The notes: generated from the sequence alone by a model not told the origin. A DNA stretch of 35,499 nucleotides from Damh-18 sp036275695 (GCA_036275695.1 DASUDI010000010.1:1-35499); one strand, 5' to 3'. Positions 1 to 6,704 are shown, numbered from the stretch's first letter. Program-made: numbers and translations.

Positions 1-29
1 GCGAGTCGATTTCTGCGAAATCGACTCGC
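1..29. repeat. Perfect inverted repeat inside prmC
   Basis: Two 13-base arms (1-13 and 17-29, GCGAGTCGATTTC and its complement) pair perfectly around a 3-base TGC loop. The element lies in coding sequence just after SAM motif I, so it is under coding constraint. No T-run follows it on either strand within the window. Confidence 0.8.
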
Positions 30-331
30 GCCACCTCGGTGCGCGCGAGTACCGCGATACCGATGCATCCTGATCCTGCGCAAAGGTCGAGTATAGTATT
101 GCTTTTTTTCTTACGAAGTGTGGGTATTATTTCATTCACCCAAAACTCAGTTTCAGTACGGGGAATGAGTGGGTGCGAGTCGAGGTGTATGGTAGTTCCG
201 AGAAAGGGTATTGTGCCGATAATATACGCAAGTGGCTCTCCTTGAGCAAGGCGATCGCGGTCGGCGAAAAAAGCTTCGCTTTTTTCGCCTCCGTATTTCT
301 CACGCAATAGCCACATTTCATCACGGTTCAT
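1..331 (-). CDS. prmC: Release factor glutamine methyltransferase PrmC (HemK), 5' part only
   Basis: The gene runs off the left edge of the window, so only about the first 110 residues are visible. PrmC methylates the Gln of the GGQ motif in peptide release factors, using S-adenosylmethionine. Reading down from the ATG at 331, the protein shows GEPLAYIIG (about residues 40-48), then LIPRTETE, which matches the family motif LIPRPETE, and then DLCAGSGCIGIAVL, the glycine-rich SAM-binding motif I. The N-terminal domain before GEPLAYIIG is short. The start is supported by a minus-strand promoter, TTGATT (362-367), 17 bases, TATCAT (339-344), only 7 bases from the ATG. Two perfect hairpins lie inside the coding sequence (1-29 and 263-289). 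Family assignment is secure. Confidence 0.92.
   Translation of the reverse strand, partial: MNRDEMWLLREKYGGEKSEAFFADRDRLAQGEPLAYIIGTIPFLGTTIHLDSHPLIPRTETEFWVNEIIPTLRKKKSNTILDLCAGSGCIGIAVLARTEVARVDFAEIDS
263..289. repeat. Perfect inverted repeat near the 5' end of prmC
   Basis: Twelve-base arms GGCGAAAAAAGC (263-274) and its complement (278-289) flank a TTC loop. The shape, with a run of six A/T at the stem base, resembles the intrinsic terminators elsewhere in this window, but it sits about 45 bases inside the prmC reading frame and encodes GEKSEAFFA. Confidence 0.8.
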
Positions 332-338
332 GATGGGG

Positions 339-367
339 ATGATAGTGCCATTTCGTGATATAATCAA
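339..367. promoter_or_regulatory. Overlapping divergent promoters of prmC and the ABC exporter
   Basis: On the plus strand an extended -10, TGA plus TATAAT (356-364), ends 7 bases before the ABC ATPase ATG. On the minus strand TTGATT (362-367) and TATCAT (339-344), 17 bases apart, end 7 bases before prmC. The -35 of prmC overlaps the -10 of the ABC gene, so the two promoters probably exclude each other. Confidence 0.65.
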
Positions 368-371
368 GAAC

Positions 372-1103
372 ATGTACGATGACATACTTATCATTGACCA
401 ACTCACCAAGCAATACGGAAATAAGATTGCCGTTGATAATCTTTCGTTGCGTGTAAAGCGGGGCGCGTTCTTCGGACTCCTTGGTCCTAATGGTGCGGGT
501 AAATCAAGTACTATCCACTGCATTACGGGTATTGGTGTGATTACGAGCGGTAGTATTGTTGTTGATGGTGTTGATGTGGAGAAAGGTTATAAATTAGCAC
601 GTACGAAAGTCGGCCTCTCACCACAAGATTTCAATGTAGACATTTTTGCCACAGTCGAGCAACTTCTCGATTACATGGGTGGATACTACGGTATCCCTAT
701 GGAAGCTCGAATGGCGCGCATAGAAAAACTCCTCACCCAATTTGATCTCACCGAACATCGTAAAAAGCAATTCAAGGCACTTTCGGGTGGATTGAAACGC
801 AGGGTTATTCTCGCACGCGCGCTCATGCACAACCCACCTCTCCTTATACTTGACGAACCTACTGCGGGCGTAGACGTGAAGCAGCGCTACGATTTGTGGG
901 GATATTTGCGTGAACTCAACGCATCAGGGACAACAATAATTTTAACCTCACACTATTTGGAAGAAGTCGAAGAATTATGCAATGAGATTGCCATTATCAA
1001 TGGTGGCAAGATTGTGGCACATGGTTCAAAAGATGAGTTTATTAAAGATGGCTCAAAATTAGAGAAACGATATTTAGAAATAACACATGGCGTAGGATAT
1101 TAG
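372..1103 (+). CDS. ABC-2 type exporter, ATP-binding protein
   Basis: Cytoplasmic ATPase subunit of an ABC-2 exporter of the DrrA/NodI/CcmA type; the substrate cannot be read from sequence. In the 243-residue product the Walker A GPNGAGKSS is at 38-46, the Q-loop Gln at 85, the signature LSGGLKRR at 137-144, Walker B LLILDE at 157-162 and the switch His at 194 (TSHYLEEVE). An upstream in-frame ATG at 330 exists, but it would put the TATAAT box (359-364) inside the gene. The ATG at 372, 7 bases after that box, also gives the normal N-terminus (ILIIDQLTKQYG), so it is preferred. The permease gene follows after one base, so the two form an operon. Confidence 0.93.
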   Translation: MYDDILIIDQLTKQYGNKIAVDNLSLRVKRGAFFGLLGPNGAGKSSTIHCITGIGVITSGSIVVDGVDVEKGYKLARTKVGLSPQDFNVDIFATVEQLLDYMGGYYGIPMEARMARIEKLLTQFDLTEHRKKQFKALSGGLKRRVILARALMHNPPLLILDEPTAGVDVKQRYDLWGYLRELNASGTTIILTSHYLEEVEELCNEIAIINGGKIVAHGSKDEFIKDGSKLEKRYLEITHGVGY

Positions 1104-1104
1104 T

Positions 1105-1875
1105 ATGAGCGGAATACATTGGATCGGTATTTATACGATGATACGGAGGGAGGTCGCAAGAACTATGCGGGTAGTGGTGCAGACACTCGTGTCTCCGGTC
1201 ATGTCCGCGGCACTTTATATTTTTATCTTTGGAAAAGTTATCGGAACAAAAATTGATACGATAGCAGGCGTACCATATATCACGTTTGTGTTTCCCGGTA
1301 TTTTGACGTTGAGCGTTATAAACGCAGCATTTGCGTCAAGTTCCAGCGCACTCTATATGGCACGTTTTTCCCGCGCCATTGACGAATTATTGGTCTCACC
1401 TTTTTCGTACATAGAGATGATATTTGGATATATGCTCGGTTCAATGATGCGTTCACTCATGGTGTCGGTCCTCATACTTATTGTGGGTATGTTTTTCGGT
1501 GCGGTGACACTCACGCACCCGCTCATGTTTTTTGTGTATGTGGTTGCCGTTGCGAGCATTTTTTCACTACTCGGTATTTTGGTCGCGCTGTGGGCAAATA
1601 ATTTTGAGCAGTTATCAGCGCTCAACACCTTTATTATTACGCCATTCACATACCTTGGCGGGATTTTTTATTCAATCACGATGCTACCGTCACTCGCAAC
1701 GCACATCACACTTGCAAATCCCTTTTTCTATTTTGTAGATGGTATACGAAGTTCCATGATAGGTATCACTGAGGCGCGCGCTGATGTGGGAGCGTTTATT
1801 ATCGCGGGATTGTTACTTGTATTAGGTGGTACAGTGTATACCCTCTTCAAACGAGGGTGGGGGATACGTGTATAA
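1105..1875 (+). CDS. ABC-2 type exporter, permease protein
   Basis: Membrane partner of the preceding ATPase. The 256-residue protein has about six hydrophobic segments, starting with an amphipathic N-terminus (MIRREVARTMR) and a first helix near residues 30-45, and ends in a short basic tail. ITPFTYLGGIFYSITMLP around residues 175-195 is the conserved stretch of ABC-2 membrane domains (often seen as PLxFLSGVFYPxxxLP). The ATG follows the ATPase stop codon by one base, so translation is probably coupled; only a weak AGGA lies upstream. Family is secure, but the exported compound (drug, polysaccharide, lipid) is unknown. Confidence 0.9.
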   Translation: MSGIHWIGIYTMIRREVARTMRVVVQTLVSPVMSAALYIFIFGKVIGTKIDTIAGVPYITFVFPGILTLSVINAAFASSSSALYMARFSRAIDELLVSPFSYIEMIFGYMLGSMMRSLMVSVLILIVGMFFGAVTLTHPLMFFVYVVAVASIFSLLGILVALWANNFEQLSALNTFIITPFTYLGGIFYSITMLPSLATHITLANPFFYFVDGIRSSMIGITEARADVGAFIIAGLLLVLGGTVYTLFKRGWGIRV

Positions 1876-1936
1876 AGGGGGGTATGCGACCAGATAGATT
1901 TCTCTACACCGTATGGTTACGTGACTACGTTACCCA

Positions 1937-1945
1937 TGATACACT
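1937..1945 (+). promoter_or_regulatory. Extended -10 promoter of the aldolase gene
   Basis: TG at 1937-1938, one base, then TACACT at 1940-1945. The ATG at 1955 lies 9 bases downstream, so the mRNA would have only a few untranslated bases. No clear -35 was found. Confidence 0.5.
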
Positions 1946-1954
1946 TTACGTATC

Positions 1955-2980
1955 ATGAGAAATAATACTGATTTATATGCTACTGTAGCGCAGTTATTGC
2001 AGAGCGGTAAAGGGATACTTGCGGCCGACGAGAGTGATGCGACTGCGGGAAAACGTCTTGAAATAGCGCAATTACCAAATCTCGCGGGCAATCGTCAAGA
2101 TTTTCGTGAAATATTATTTACCGCACCAGGTATCGAGGAGTTTCTTTCAGGTGTGATTTTATATGACACAACGCTACGTGAGAGCACTGATCAAGGTATA
2201 CCATTTGCGGATATCCTCGTTGCGCGCGGTATCGTGCCAGGGATTAAGGTTGATGGCGGCACGGTTCCGTTTCCTTTCCATGAGGGAGAAGTTATTACCG
2301 AAGGACTAGATGGGCTCGACGCGCGCCTAAAAGAATATTTTGAGATGGGAGCGCGCTTTACGAAGTGGCGCGCGGTCATTACCATTGGTGAGCATACGCC
2401 TACTGATGAAGTTATTGAGATGAACGCGATACATATGGCTCAGTACGCTCTCTATGCGCAGGCAAATGGTCTGGTGCCGATTGTCGAACCCGAGGTCATC
2501 TTTGCTGGGAGTCACTCAATTGAAACAGCGGAAGAGGTGACGACGCATACCCTCACTATATTATTTAAGGTACTCAAAAAGTACAAAGTTGATTTGAAGG
2601 GTCTCATACTTAAATCAAGTATGGTACTTGCGGGTGATGCGCACAAGGATCAGTCGAGCCCTGATGAAGTTGCGACTGCTACACTTCGCACTTTCAAACT
2701 TTCAGTACCTCGCGAGGTTGGTGGAATTGTATTTCTCTCAGGTGGTCAGACGCCTAAGCGCGCAACAGAAAATCTCCACGCAATTGCCACGTATGGTAAA
2801 CAGCCGTGGCCCATTACCTTTTCATACTCGCGCGCAATTCAAGAGCCAATGCTTGTCGCGTGGCAGGGAAAGCCAGAGCGTGTAAAAGATGCGCAGAAGG
2901 TACTTTTGCACCGCCTAAAAATGAATGGTCTTGCGCAGTTGGGTAAATACGACTCCTCTAACGACCCTGAGAAGAAGTAA
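1955..2980 (+). CDS. Fructose-bisphosphate aldolase, class I (eukaryote-type)
   Basis: Cytosolic glycolytic/gluconeogenic enzyme that cleaves fructose 1,6-bisphosphate into dihydroxyacetone phosphate and glyceraldehyde 3-phosphate through a Schiff-base lysine. The 341 residues align along their length with the animal/plant-type class I family rather than the DhnA-type. GILAADESDATAGKRL is at 20-35, GIKVDGGTVP at 96-105, GARFTKWRA at 132-140 (the Lys corresponds to K146 of the muscle enzyme), IVEPEV at 176-181, and the Schiff-base Lys is about residue 220 in LILKSSMVLAGD. The usual LLKPNMV is altered to ILKSSMV while the Lys is kept. It is monocistronic, with its own -10 box and a strong terminator. 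Confidence 0.95.
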   Translation: MRNNTDLYATVAQLLQSGKGILAADESDATAGKRLEIAQLPNLAGNRQDFREILFTAPGIEEFLSGVILYDTTLRESTDQGIPFADILVARGIVPGIKVDGGTVPFPFHEGEVITEGLDGLDARLKEYFEMGARFTKWRAVITIGEHTPTDEVIEMNAIHMAQYALYAQANGLVPIVEPEVIFAGSHSIETAEEVTTHTLTILFKVLKKYKVDLKGLILKSSMVLAGDAHKDQSSPDEVATATLRTFKLSVPREVGGIVFLSGGQTPKRATENLHAIATYGKQPWPITFSYSRAIQEPMLVAWQGKPERVKDAQKVLLHRLKMNGLAQLGKYDSSNDPEKK

Positions 2981-2990
2981 GAAACGCAAC

Positions 2991-3026
2991 AAAAATCCCC
3001 GACACCTTTGGTGTCGGGGATTTTTT
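2991..3026. terminator. Bidirectional intrinsic terminator between aldolase and rpmG
   Basis: A 16-base-pair perfect stem (2991-3006 with 3010-3025, core ATCCCCGACACC) with a TTT loop and A/T runs at both ends serves the converging aldolase (plus) and rpmG (minus) genes. Confidence 0.9.
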
Positions 3027-3028
3027 GC

Positions 3029-3202
3029 TTATTTCTTCTCTTTGTATACGGTGTGCTTGCGCGCGATAGGGTTAAACTTTTTAAATTCGAATTTCTTATC
3101 AGCGTGTTTTTTCTTATTTTTACGTGTGTAGTAGGTATGACCTTTTCCAACACCTTTGGCGTCTCCAACTGAGACCAGTTTTATGAGTTTATCCTGTGAC
3201 AT
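3029..3202 (-). CDS. rpmG: 50S ribosomal protein L33
   Basis: Small basic protein of the large ribosomal subunit. The 57 residues contain KLVSVGDAKGVGKGHTYYT at the start and KKFNPIARKHTVYKEKK at the end, the typical L33 pattern (KKYDPxxRKHxxYKE). No cysteine is present, so this is the zinc-free form. An open frame continues upstream, but the ATG at 3202 is chosen because a consensus promoter ends 9 bases before it and the resulting protein has normal L33 length. The stop codon abuts the terminator shared with the aldolase gene. It follows truB on the same strand but has its own promoter. Confidence 0.93.
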   Translation of the reverse strand: MSQDKLIKLVSVGDAKGVGKGHTYYTRKNKKKHADKKFEFKKFNPIARKHTVYKEKK

Positions 3203-3211
3203 AGTGCAGAG

Positions 3212-3240
3212 ATAGTAGCAGATATGGTCGATTGAGTCAA
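3212..3240 (-). promoter_or_regulatory. Promoter of rpmG
   Basis: On the minus strand TTGACT (3235-3240) and TACTAT (3212-3217) are separated by exactly 17 bases. The start codon lies 9 bases after the -10, so the expected leader is two or three bases. Confidence 0.75.
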
Positions 3241-3275
3241 ACGAAGTTGTGGCAAAAATCCTGTGCGGTAATGGG

Positions 3276-4178
3276 TTAGTATGTTTTTCTCCAAAACCCA
3301 ATTTTTTTAGTGAGTGGCATGTATCGACCCATTTTTGTACGGTGAATGGAGAGCGCGAGGCCGTGGGTGCCGAGTTTTTCGGCAATATGCGAACATAATG
3401 TACGCATGTAGGTCCCTGACGAGGCGATGCAGGTGAATGTTATTACCTGATACTGCGGGAGGCCACTTTCTGCAATGGTGTCCCAATTCTCACGCACAAT
3501 TGAACGTCTGAAATCAGCACCAAGTTTCTTTTTGGTATCGGTAACAACAGGTATAGTTTCTATCTTTGCGCGCGCCATTTCGCACAGTGTTTCTTTTCTC
3601 AATAGTGCTATGGTGTTGAGTTGAAGTTTGTATATACGCGATTCTTTGATGGGTATCTCTATTGTGTGAGCCATACCTTCTAGTGCCCATGTGTGAAGTG
3701 GTTTCCCCTGTACGGTTTTTGAAGAAAAAATTGGGTAGGGAAGGTGTATGCGCCCCACAAACGAGTGAAGTACACGCTCCACGTCATGCGAAGATACAAT
3801 AATTTGTTTTCCTGCTTGTAATTCTCCGAGTACATCACCCGTGTCAGATCCGATACCGAGAAGAAGTTCAACAACGTACTCTTTGTCGAGTGTATGAAAT
3901 TTTTTTTGTTTTTTACATGTTTCCCCAACAAGAATAAGTAATTTTCCTGATGCCATCGGGTCGAGTCTTCCCGCATACGCAAGGGGAAGTGATTTAGGAA
4001 GGTTGTGCTTTGATCTGAGGCGCTCAGTTGCTTCGAGCGGTGTTTCCCCAATTTCTTTTTCAGTGGTGAGGAGTCGAGGGTATGTGTATCGAAGACGTAC
4101 ACGTTGGTATGCGGTAAGGAGGCGCTGCCTGTATGTGCGTTTACTATTTCGTCTTCGTCTCCGCCGTGCGCGTCCCAT
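3276..4178 (-). CDS. truB: tRNA pseudouridine-55 synthase TruB
   Basis: Isomerises uridine 55 to pseudouridine in the T-loop of tRNAs. The 300-residue protein has the catalytic motif GRLDPMASG with Asp at about residue 73 (family GTLDPxATG), followed by LLILVGE, then the substrate-site region FVGRIHLPYPIFSSKTVQGK and, near the C-terminus, SGTYMRTLCSHIAEKLG. The first 35 residues are a very basic extension (RARRRRRR) not usual in the family, which could bind RNA. The ATG at 4190 directly abuts the TATACT box (4191-4196), so the ATG at 4178, 12 bases after it, is the preferred start. The N-terminal KEIGETP differs from the usual DKPxGxTS, but the fold motifs are clear. Confidence 0.9.
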   Translation of the reverse strand: MGRARRRRRRNSKRTYRQRLLTAYQRVRLRYTYPRLLTTEKEIGETPLEATERLRSKHNLPKSLPLAYAGRLDPMASGKLLILVGETCKKQKKFHTLDKEYVVELLLGIGSDTGDVLGELQAGKQIIVSSHDVERVLHSFVGRIHLPYPIFSSKTVQGKPLHTWALEGMAHTIEIPIKESRIYKLQLNTIALLRKETLCEMARAKIETIPVVTDTKKKLGADFRRSIVRENWDTIAESGLPQYQVITFTCIASSGTYMRTLCSHIAEKLGTHGLALSIHRTKMGRYMPLTKKIGFWRKTY

Positions 4179-4190
4179 GAAGCATATCAT

Positions 4191-4196
4191 AGTATA
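4191..4196 (-). promoter_or_regulatory. -10 box of truB
   Basis: Minus-strand TATACT lies 12 bases before the truB ATG at 4178, immediately downstream of the terminator of the preceding minus-strand gene. No convincing -35 was found. Confidence 0.5.
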
Positions 4197-4207
4197 GATG
4201 ACACTAT

Positions 4208-4232
4208 AAAAAAAGCGGTCGCTGAGGCGACC
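4208..4232 (-). terminator. Intrinsic terminator of the first small gene
   Basis: On the minus strand a 6-base-pair GGTCGC stem (4217-4222 with 4227-4232) with a 4-base loop is followed by seven T (4208-4214). Confidence 0.75.
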
Positions 4233-4243
4233 ACTGAATGGTG

Positions 4244-4558
4244 TTAGTGTGATATATAGGTAATCACAATTTCATCGACATTAATTTGATACCGTCTCAG
4301 CACCTCAATCATATGAAGCGCATCTGCGCATGATCGTATGGTTGAGATTGTTCTGCGCTTTGATTCTGGATTTTTTAGTTTCAGATAAAGCGATAATTGA
4401 GTATCGTCGTAGTGGTACGTATACTCAACCAAAGTGTCATGCGTGAGTATTTCTTCCAGTGACTCAACGAACAGGCGCGTTTTTTTGGACATTTCATCAT
4501 GAGGAATAAACAGGTGTTCAATGAGTGCAAATCTATACGTTTTTGAAGTATTTTCCAT
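4244..4558 (-). CDS. Small protein of unknown function (cluster member A)
   Basis: A 104-residue soluble protein without signal peptide or membrane segment; I do not recognise the family. It is acidic to neutral, with a helical middle part and a C-terminus (ADALHMIEVLRRYQINVDEI, then a beta-like VITYIS) that resembles the C-termini of the next two minus-strand genes. The ATG at 4558 is preferred over the GTG at 4561 because GGAG at 4564-4567 then sits 5 bases away. It is bracketed by a long hairpin upstream (4589-4623) and a terminator downstream (4208-4232). Compact reading frame, good SD and terminator support a real gene. A regulatory or RNA-binding role is possible but unproven. Confidence 0.75.
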   Translation of the reverse strand: MENTSKTYRFALIEHLFIPHDEMSKKTRLFVESLEEILTHDTLVEYTYHYDDTQLSLYLKLKNPESKRRTISTIRSCADALHMIEVLRRYQINVDEIVITYISH

Positions 4559-4588
4559 CACTGCTCCGTGTGTGATGTGTATGCGTGC

Positions 4589-4623
4589 GGTAGTCGTGCT
4601 GATTTGAAATCAGCACGACTACC
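4589..4623. repeat. 17-base-pair hairpin between small genes A and B
   Basis: Near-perfect palindrome of two 17-base arms (GGTAGTCGTGCTGATTT and complement) around a central G at 4606; the folded loop would take a few of the inner A/T pairs. It starts 8 bases past the stop of gene B and lies in the leader of gene A. There is no T-run on either side, so it may be a processing or mRNA-stability element rather than a simple terminator. Confidence 0.75.
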
Positions 4624-4630
4624 ATTAGGC

Positions 4631-4876
4631 CTACGTTACGAACGAGATTTTTAGCCTACCCTCATCGACGCGCATTTCAGTCCGCCTCAATCCATGCGCA
4701 TTGGCGACGCGGATTATGTTATCGATAATATGTTGTATATTATCGATAATTTCCAGGATCCAGGTTGTCGAGCCGTTATTGTATATTTTCTGAAAAGTCA
4801 CACTGTTCCTGTGCAGTTGCTTTTCAATCTCCCGCGTTGCCGCACGGCGACGATCACTCGGCTTTTGTTTACGCAT
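4631..4876 (-). CDS. Small basic protein of unknown function (cluster member B)
   Basis: An 81-residue basic protein beginning MRKQKPSDRRRAATREIEKQ, with no signal or membrane segment. Its C-terminal half (IIDNIIRVANAHGLRRTE, then VDEGRLKISFVT) matches the layout of gene C (AKSHGLMVDE, then VGEVNVSVVAIA) and more loosely gene A: a helix, a short turn around HGL, and a hydrophobic strand at the very end. The start is supported by AGGAG 6 bases before the ATG. The Arg/Lys-rich N-terminus suggests nucleic-acid contact, which is inference only. I do not recognise a named family. Confidence 0.75.
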   Translation of the reverse strand: MRKQKPSDRRRAATREIEKQLHRNSVTFQKIYNNGSTTWILEIIDNIQHIIDNIIRVANAHGLRRTEMRVDEGRLKISFVT

Positions 4877-4894
4877 GTATTTCTCCTGTGGAAC

Positions 4895-4913
4895 AACCCA
4901 TCCATTATGGGTT
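4895..4913 (-). promoter_or_regulatory. Short leader hairpin before small gene B
   Basis: AACCCAT (4895-4901) and ATGGGTT (4907-4913) form a 7-base-pair stem with a 5-base loop, a few bases upstream of the Shine-Dalgarno sequence of gene B. Confidence 0.45.
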
Positions 4914-4973
4914 CATGTACTATGCAACAGATTTTTAAAAAACACAACTACGTGAAAGTGTCATAGTGTATAC

Positions 4974-5004
4974 AAAAAGGCATGGTCGTCACGACCATGC
5001 CTTT
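4974..5004 (-). terminator. Intrinsic terminator of small gene C
   Basis: On the minus strand AAAGGCATGGTC pairs with its complement (4976-4987 with 4993-5004) around a 5-base loop, and a T-run follows (4974-4978). It lies about 20 bases after the stop of gene C. Confidence 0.85.
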
Positions 5005-5025
5005 GCCCAGTATGCTTTGATGCAA

Positions 5026-5304
5026 TTATGCTATCGCAACAACCGACACATTCACCTCACCGACACGGGAGGCGTTTTCATCTACCATGAGCCCGTGGCT
5101 CTTGGCCGTGACAATCAATTCATCACGCAATGAATTCAGGTCAGTTGTTTCAGGGATACCCTTCTTTTTGACAAGAAATGTGAGCGTTCTGCCAACTCGT
5201 ATCGTTGAGATATTGAGAGGTAGTTCGCCATCTGAGGTAACCTGTTTTATCAAATCATCCCGCACGACCGAGAGTTTCTTGAACGCTTCTTCCGTACTTA
5301 ACAT
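5026..5304 (-). CDS. Small protein of unknown function (cluster member C)
   Basis: A 92-residue soluble protein of unrecognised family. Predicted order: N-terminal helix (STEEAFKKLSVVRDDLIKQV), beta-rich middle (LNISTIRVGRTLTFLVKK), a second helix (DLNSLRDELIVTAKSHGL) and a terminal strand (GEVNVSVVAIA). The last 30 residues resemble gene B. The ATG at 5304 follows GGGGA by 6 bases, a weak SD. It has a consensus minus-strand promoter, a hairpin with T-run in its short leader, and its own terminator, so it is transcribed as a separate unit. Being flanked by regulatory structures on both sides is unusual for such a small gene. Confidence 0.75.
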   Translation of the reverse strand: MLSTEEAFKKLSVVRDDLIKQVTSDGELPLNISTIRVGRTLTFLVKKKGIPETTDLNSLRDELIVTAKSHGLMVDENASRVGEVNVSVVAIA

Positions 5305-5322
5305 TTATTTTCCCCAAAGAAC

Positions 5323-5353
5323 AAAAAATTCGCACTACCCACTGTGGTGCGAA
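5323..5353 (-). promoter_or_regulatory. Terminator-like hairpin in the leader of small gene C
   Basis: Minus-strand stem TTCGCACCA / TAGTGCGAA (9 base pairs, one G-T; 5345-5353 with 5329-5337) with a 7-base loop is followed by six T (5323-5328). It lies between the promoter and the start codon. No other minus-strand gene ends here, so it could act as an attenuator. Confidence 0.6.
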
Positions 5354-5359
5354 TGTTGG

Positions 5360-5387
5360 ATTATATAGGAATATCTTACTATTTCAA
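5360..5387 (-). promoter_or_regulatory. Promoter of small gene C
   Basis: Minus-strand TTGAAA (5382-5387) and a perfect TATAAT (5360-5365) are separated by 16 bases. The predicted transcript would begin at the base of the leader hairpin. Confidence 0.75.
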
Positions 5388-5446
5388 GTGTGTAAAAGTG
5401 TGTAAAAATAGACTATGTAAGTAAATGCTTACCATTTCGTCAAAAA

Positions 5447-5452
5447 TACAAT
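5447..5452 (+). promoter_or_regulatory. -10 box of the GH18 gene
   Basis: TACAAT ends 7 bases before the ATG at 5460, implying a leaderless mRNA. An AT-rich tract surrounds it. Confidence 0.5.
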
Positions 5453-5459
5453 AATATAC

Positions 5460-6674
5460 ATGAATATGCGTAAATATCTTTTTTTAATTGGGACAGTAAT
5501 TTCACTAAGTTTTTTGTTTTTTGGTGTTCATACACACACCAGCCTTGCTTCTGATAAGGAAGCTACGTTTACTGTTGGCGGATGGATTCCCTATTGGAAT
5601 GATTCAAATGGCATAAAAGATGCAAAAAAACACCTTTCAAATATCGACGTGGTGTACCCATTTGCGTACACCGTTACTACTCAGGGTGTCATCAAAGATC
5701 AGGCAGGACTAGATGAACGAGATTGGAAGAGTTTTAGAAAATTAGCGCAATCAAAAGATGTTGCCGTAATTCCTACGGTGATGTGGGGTGATGGAGAAAG
5801 TATCCATACTGTTTTGACGAGTACTACGACACGCACCGCTCACATTAACGGTATTGTAGAAATGGTTGAAAAAGGGAAGTATGATGGAGTTGATATCGAC
5901 TATGAAGGAAAAAAATCTGAGACCATAGATCATTTCTCACTCTTTCTTAAGGAATTGGCGGTAGCACTTGGTGAGGATAAGATGCTCGTGTGTACCATTG
6001 AAGCTCGTACGCCACCAGAGTCGCTTTATAAGGAGGTGCCTTCCATCATAAATTATGCCAATGATTACAAAGAAATAGGTACACATTGTGACCGGATTCA
6101 ACTCATGGCGTACGACCAACAACGTGCGGATATTGTGCTAAACAGTGAACGAAGGGGCGAGCCGTATATGCCTGTTTCGGATCCTGAGTGGGTTGAGAAG
6201 GTTATTGAGCTTGCGCTCGAAAGTTTTCCAAAGGAAAAGGTTGTTCTTGGCATCCCCACCTATGGACATCATTATACGGTGACGGTCGCTCCCGATTGGT
6301 ACAAAGACTATACACGTATAGGAGCGCTCAATATTCCCGATATGCTGGATGTGGCAAAGAAATATAAGGTAAAGCCAACTCGGAATAAAGCAGGAGAAAT
6401 GAGTTTTTCGTATATTCACAAAGATTCACCCGTCAAACTCTCATCTACGTTGAGAATTCCCAAGGATACCCCAAAGGGTAATCTTGTTGCGGCACGCGCC
6501 CTTGCATATGCCAATAAGACAGGTAAGGAAGTTCAATTTCGTATTGGATGGTATTCGGATGCGGAAGCAATGATTGATAAAATAAAACTTGCACAGAAGT
6601 ATGGGCTCGAAGGTGTATCGTTTTTTAAAATTGATGGGGAGGAAGATCAAAAGGTGTGGAAGTATTTGAAATAG
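5460..6674 (+). CDS. Secreted glycoside hydrolase family 18 protein
   Basis: A 404-residue protein with an N-terminal signal peptide or anchor (hydrophobic residues 6-22, likely cut near Ala30 in SLASDKE) and a single GH18 TIM-barrel. The catalytic DxxDxDxE motif is intact as DGVDIDYE (142-149), with Glu149 the expected acid. GGWIPYWN (40-47) is strand 1; LMAYDQQ (about 215-221) and GVSFFKIDGEEDQ (near 390-400) fit the later barrel strands. Known GH18 enzymes cut beta-1,4 GlcNAc bonds of chitin or peptidoglycan; the look here is closer to bacterial wall hydrolases of the YaaH/YvbX kind, without LysM repeats. It converges on an RlpA-like gene across one shared terminator. Substrate is not determined. 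Confidence 0.88.
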   Translation: MNMRKYLFLIGTVISLSFLFFGVHTHTSLASDKEATFTVGGWIPYWNDSNGIKDAKKHLSNIDVVYPFAYTVTTQGVIKDQAGLDERDWKSFRKLAQSKDVAVIPTVMWGDGESIHTVLTSTTTRTAHINGIVEMVEKGKYDGVDIDYEGKKSETIDHFSLFLKELAVALGEDKMLVCTIEARTPPESLYKEVPSIINYANDYKEIGTHCDRIQLMAYDQQRADIVLNSERRGEPYMPVSDPEWVEKVIELALESFPKEKVVLGIPTYGHHYTVTVAPDWYKDYTRIGALNIPDMLDVAKKYKVKPTRNKAGEMSFSYIHKDSPVKLSSTLRIPKDTPKGNLVAARALAYANKTGKEVQFRIGWYSDAEAMIDKIKLAQKYGLEGVSFFKIDGEEDQKVWKYLK

Positions 6675-6704
6675 TTACATAAAATATAAAGACAGTGATA
6701 GATA

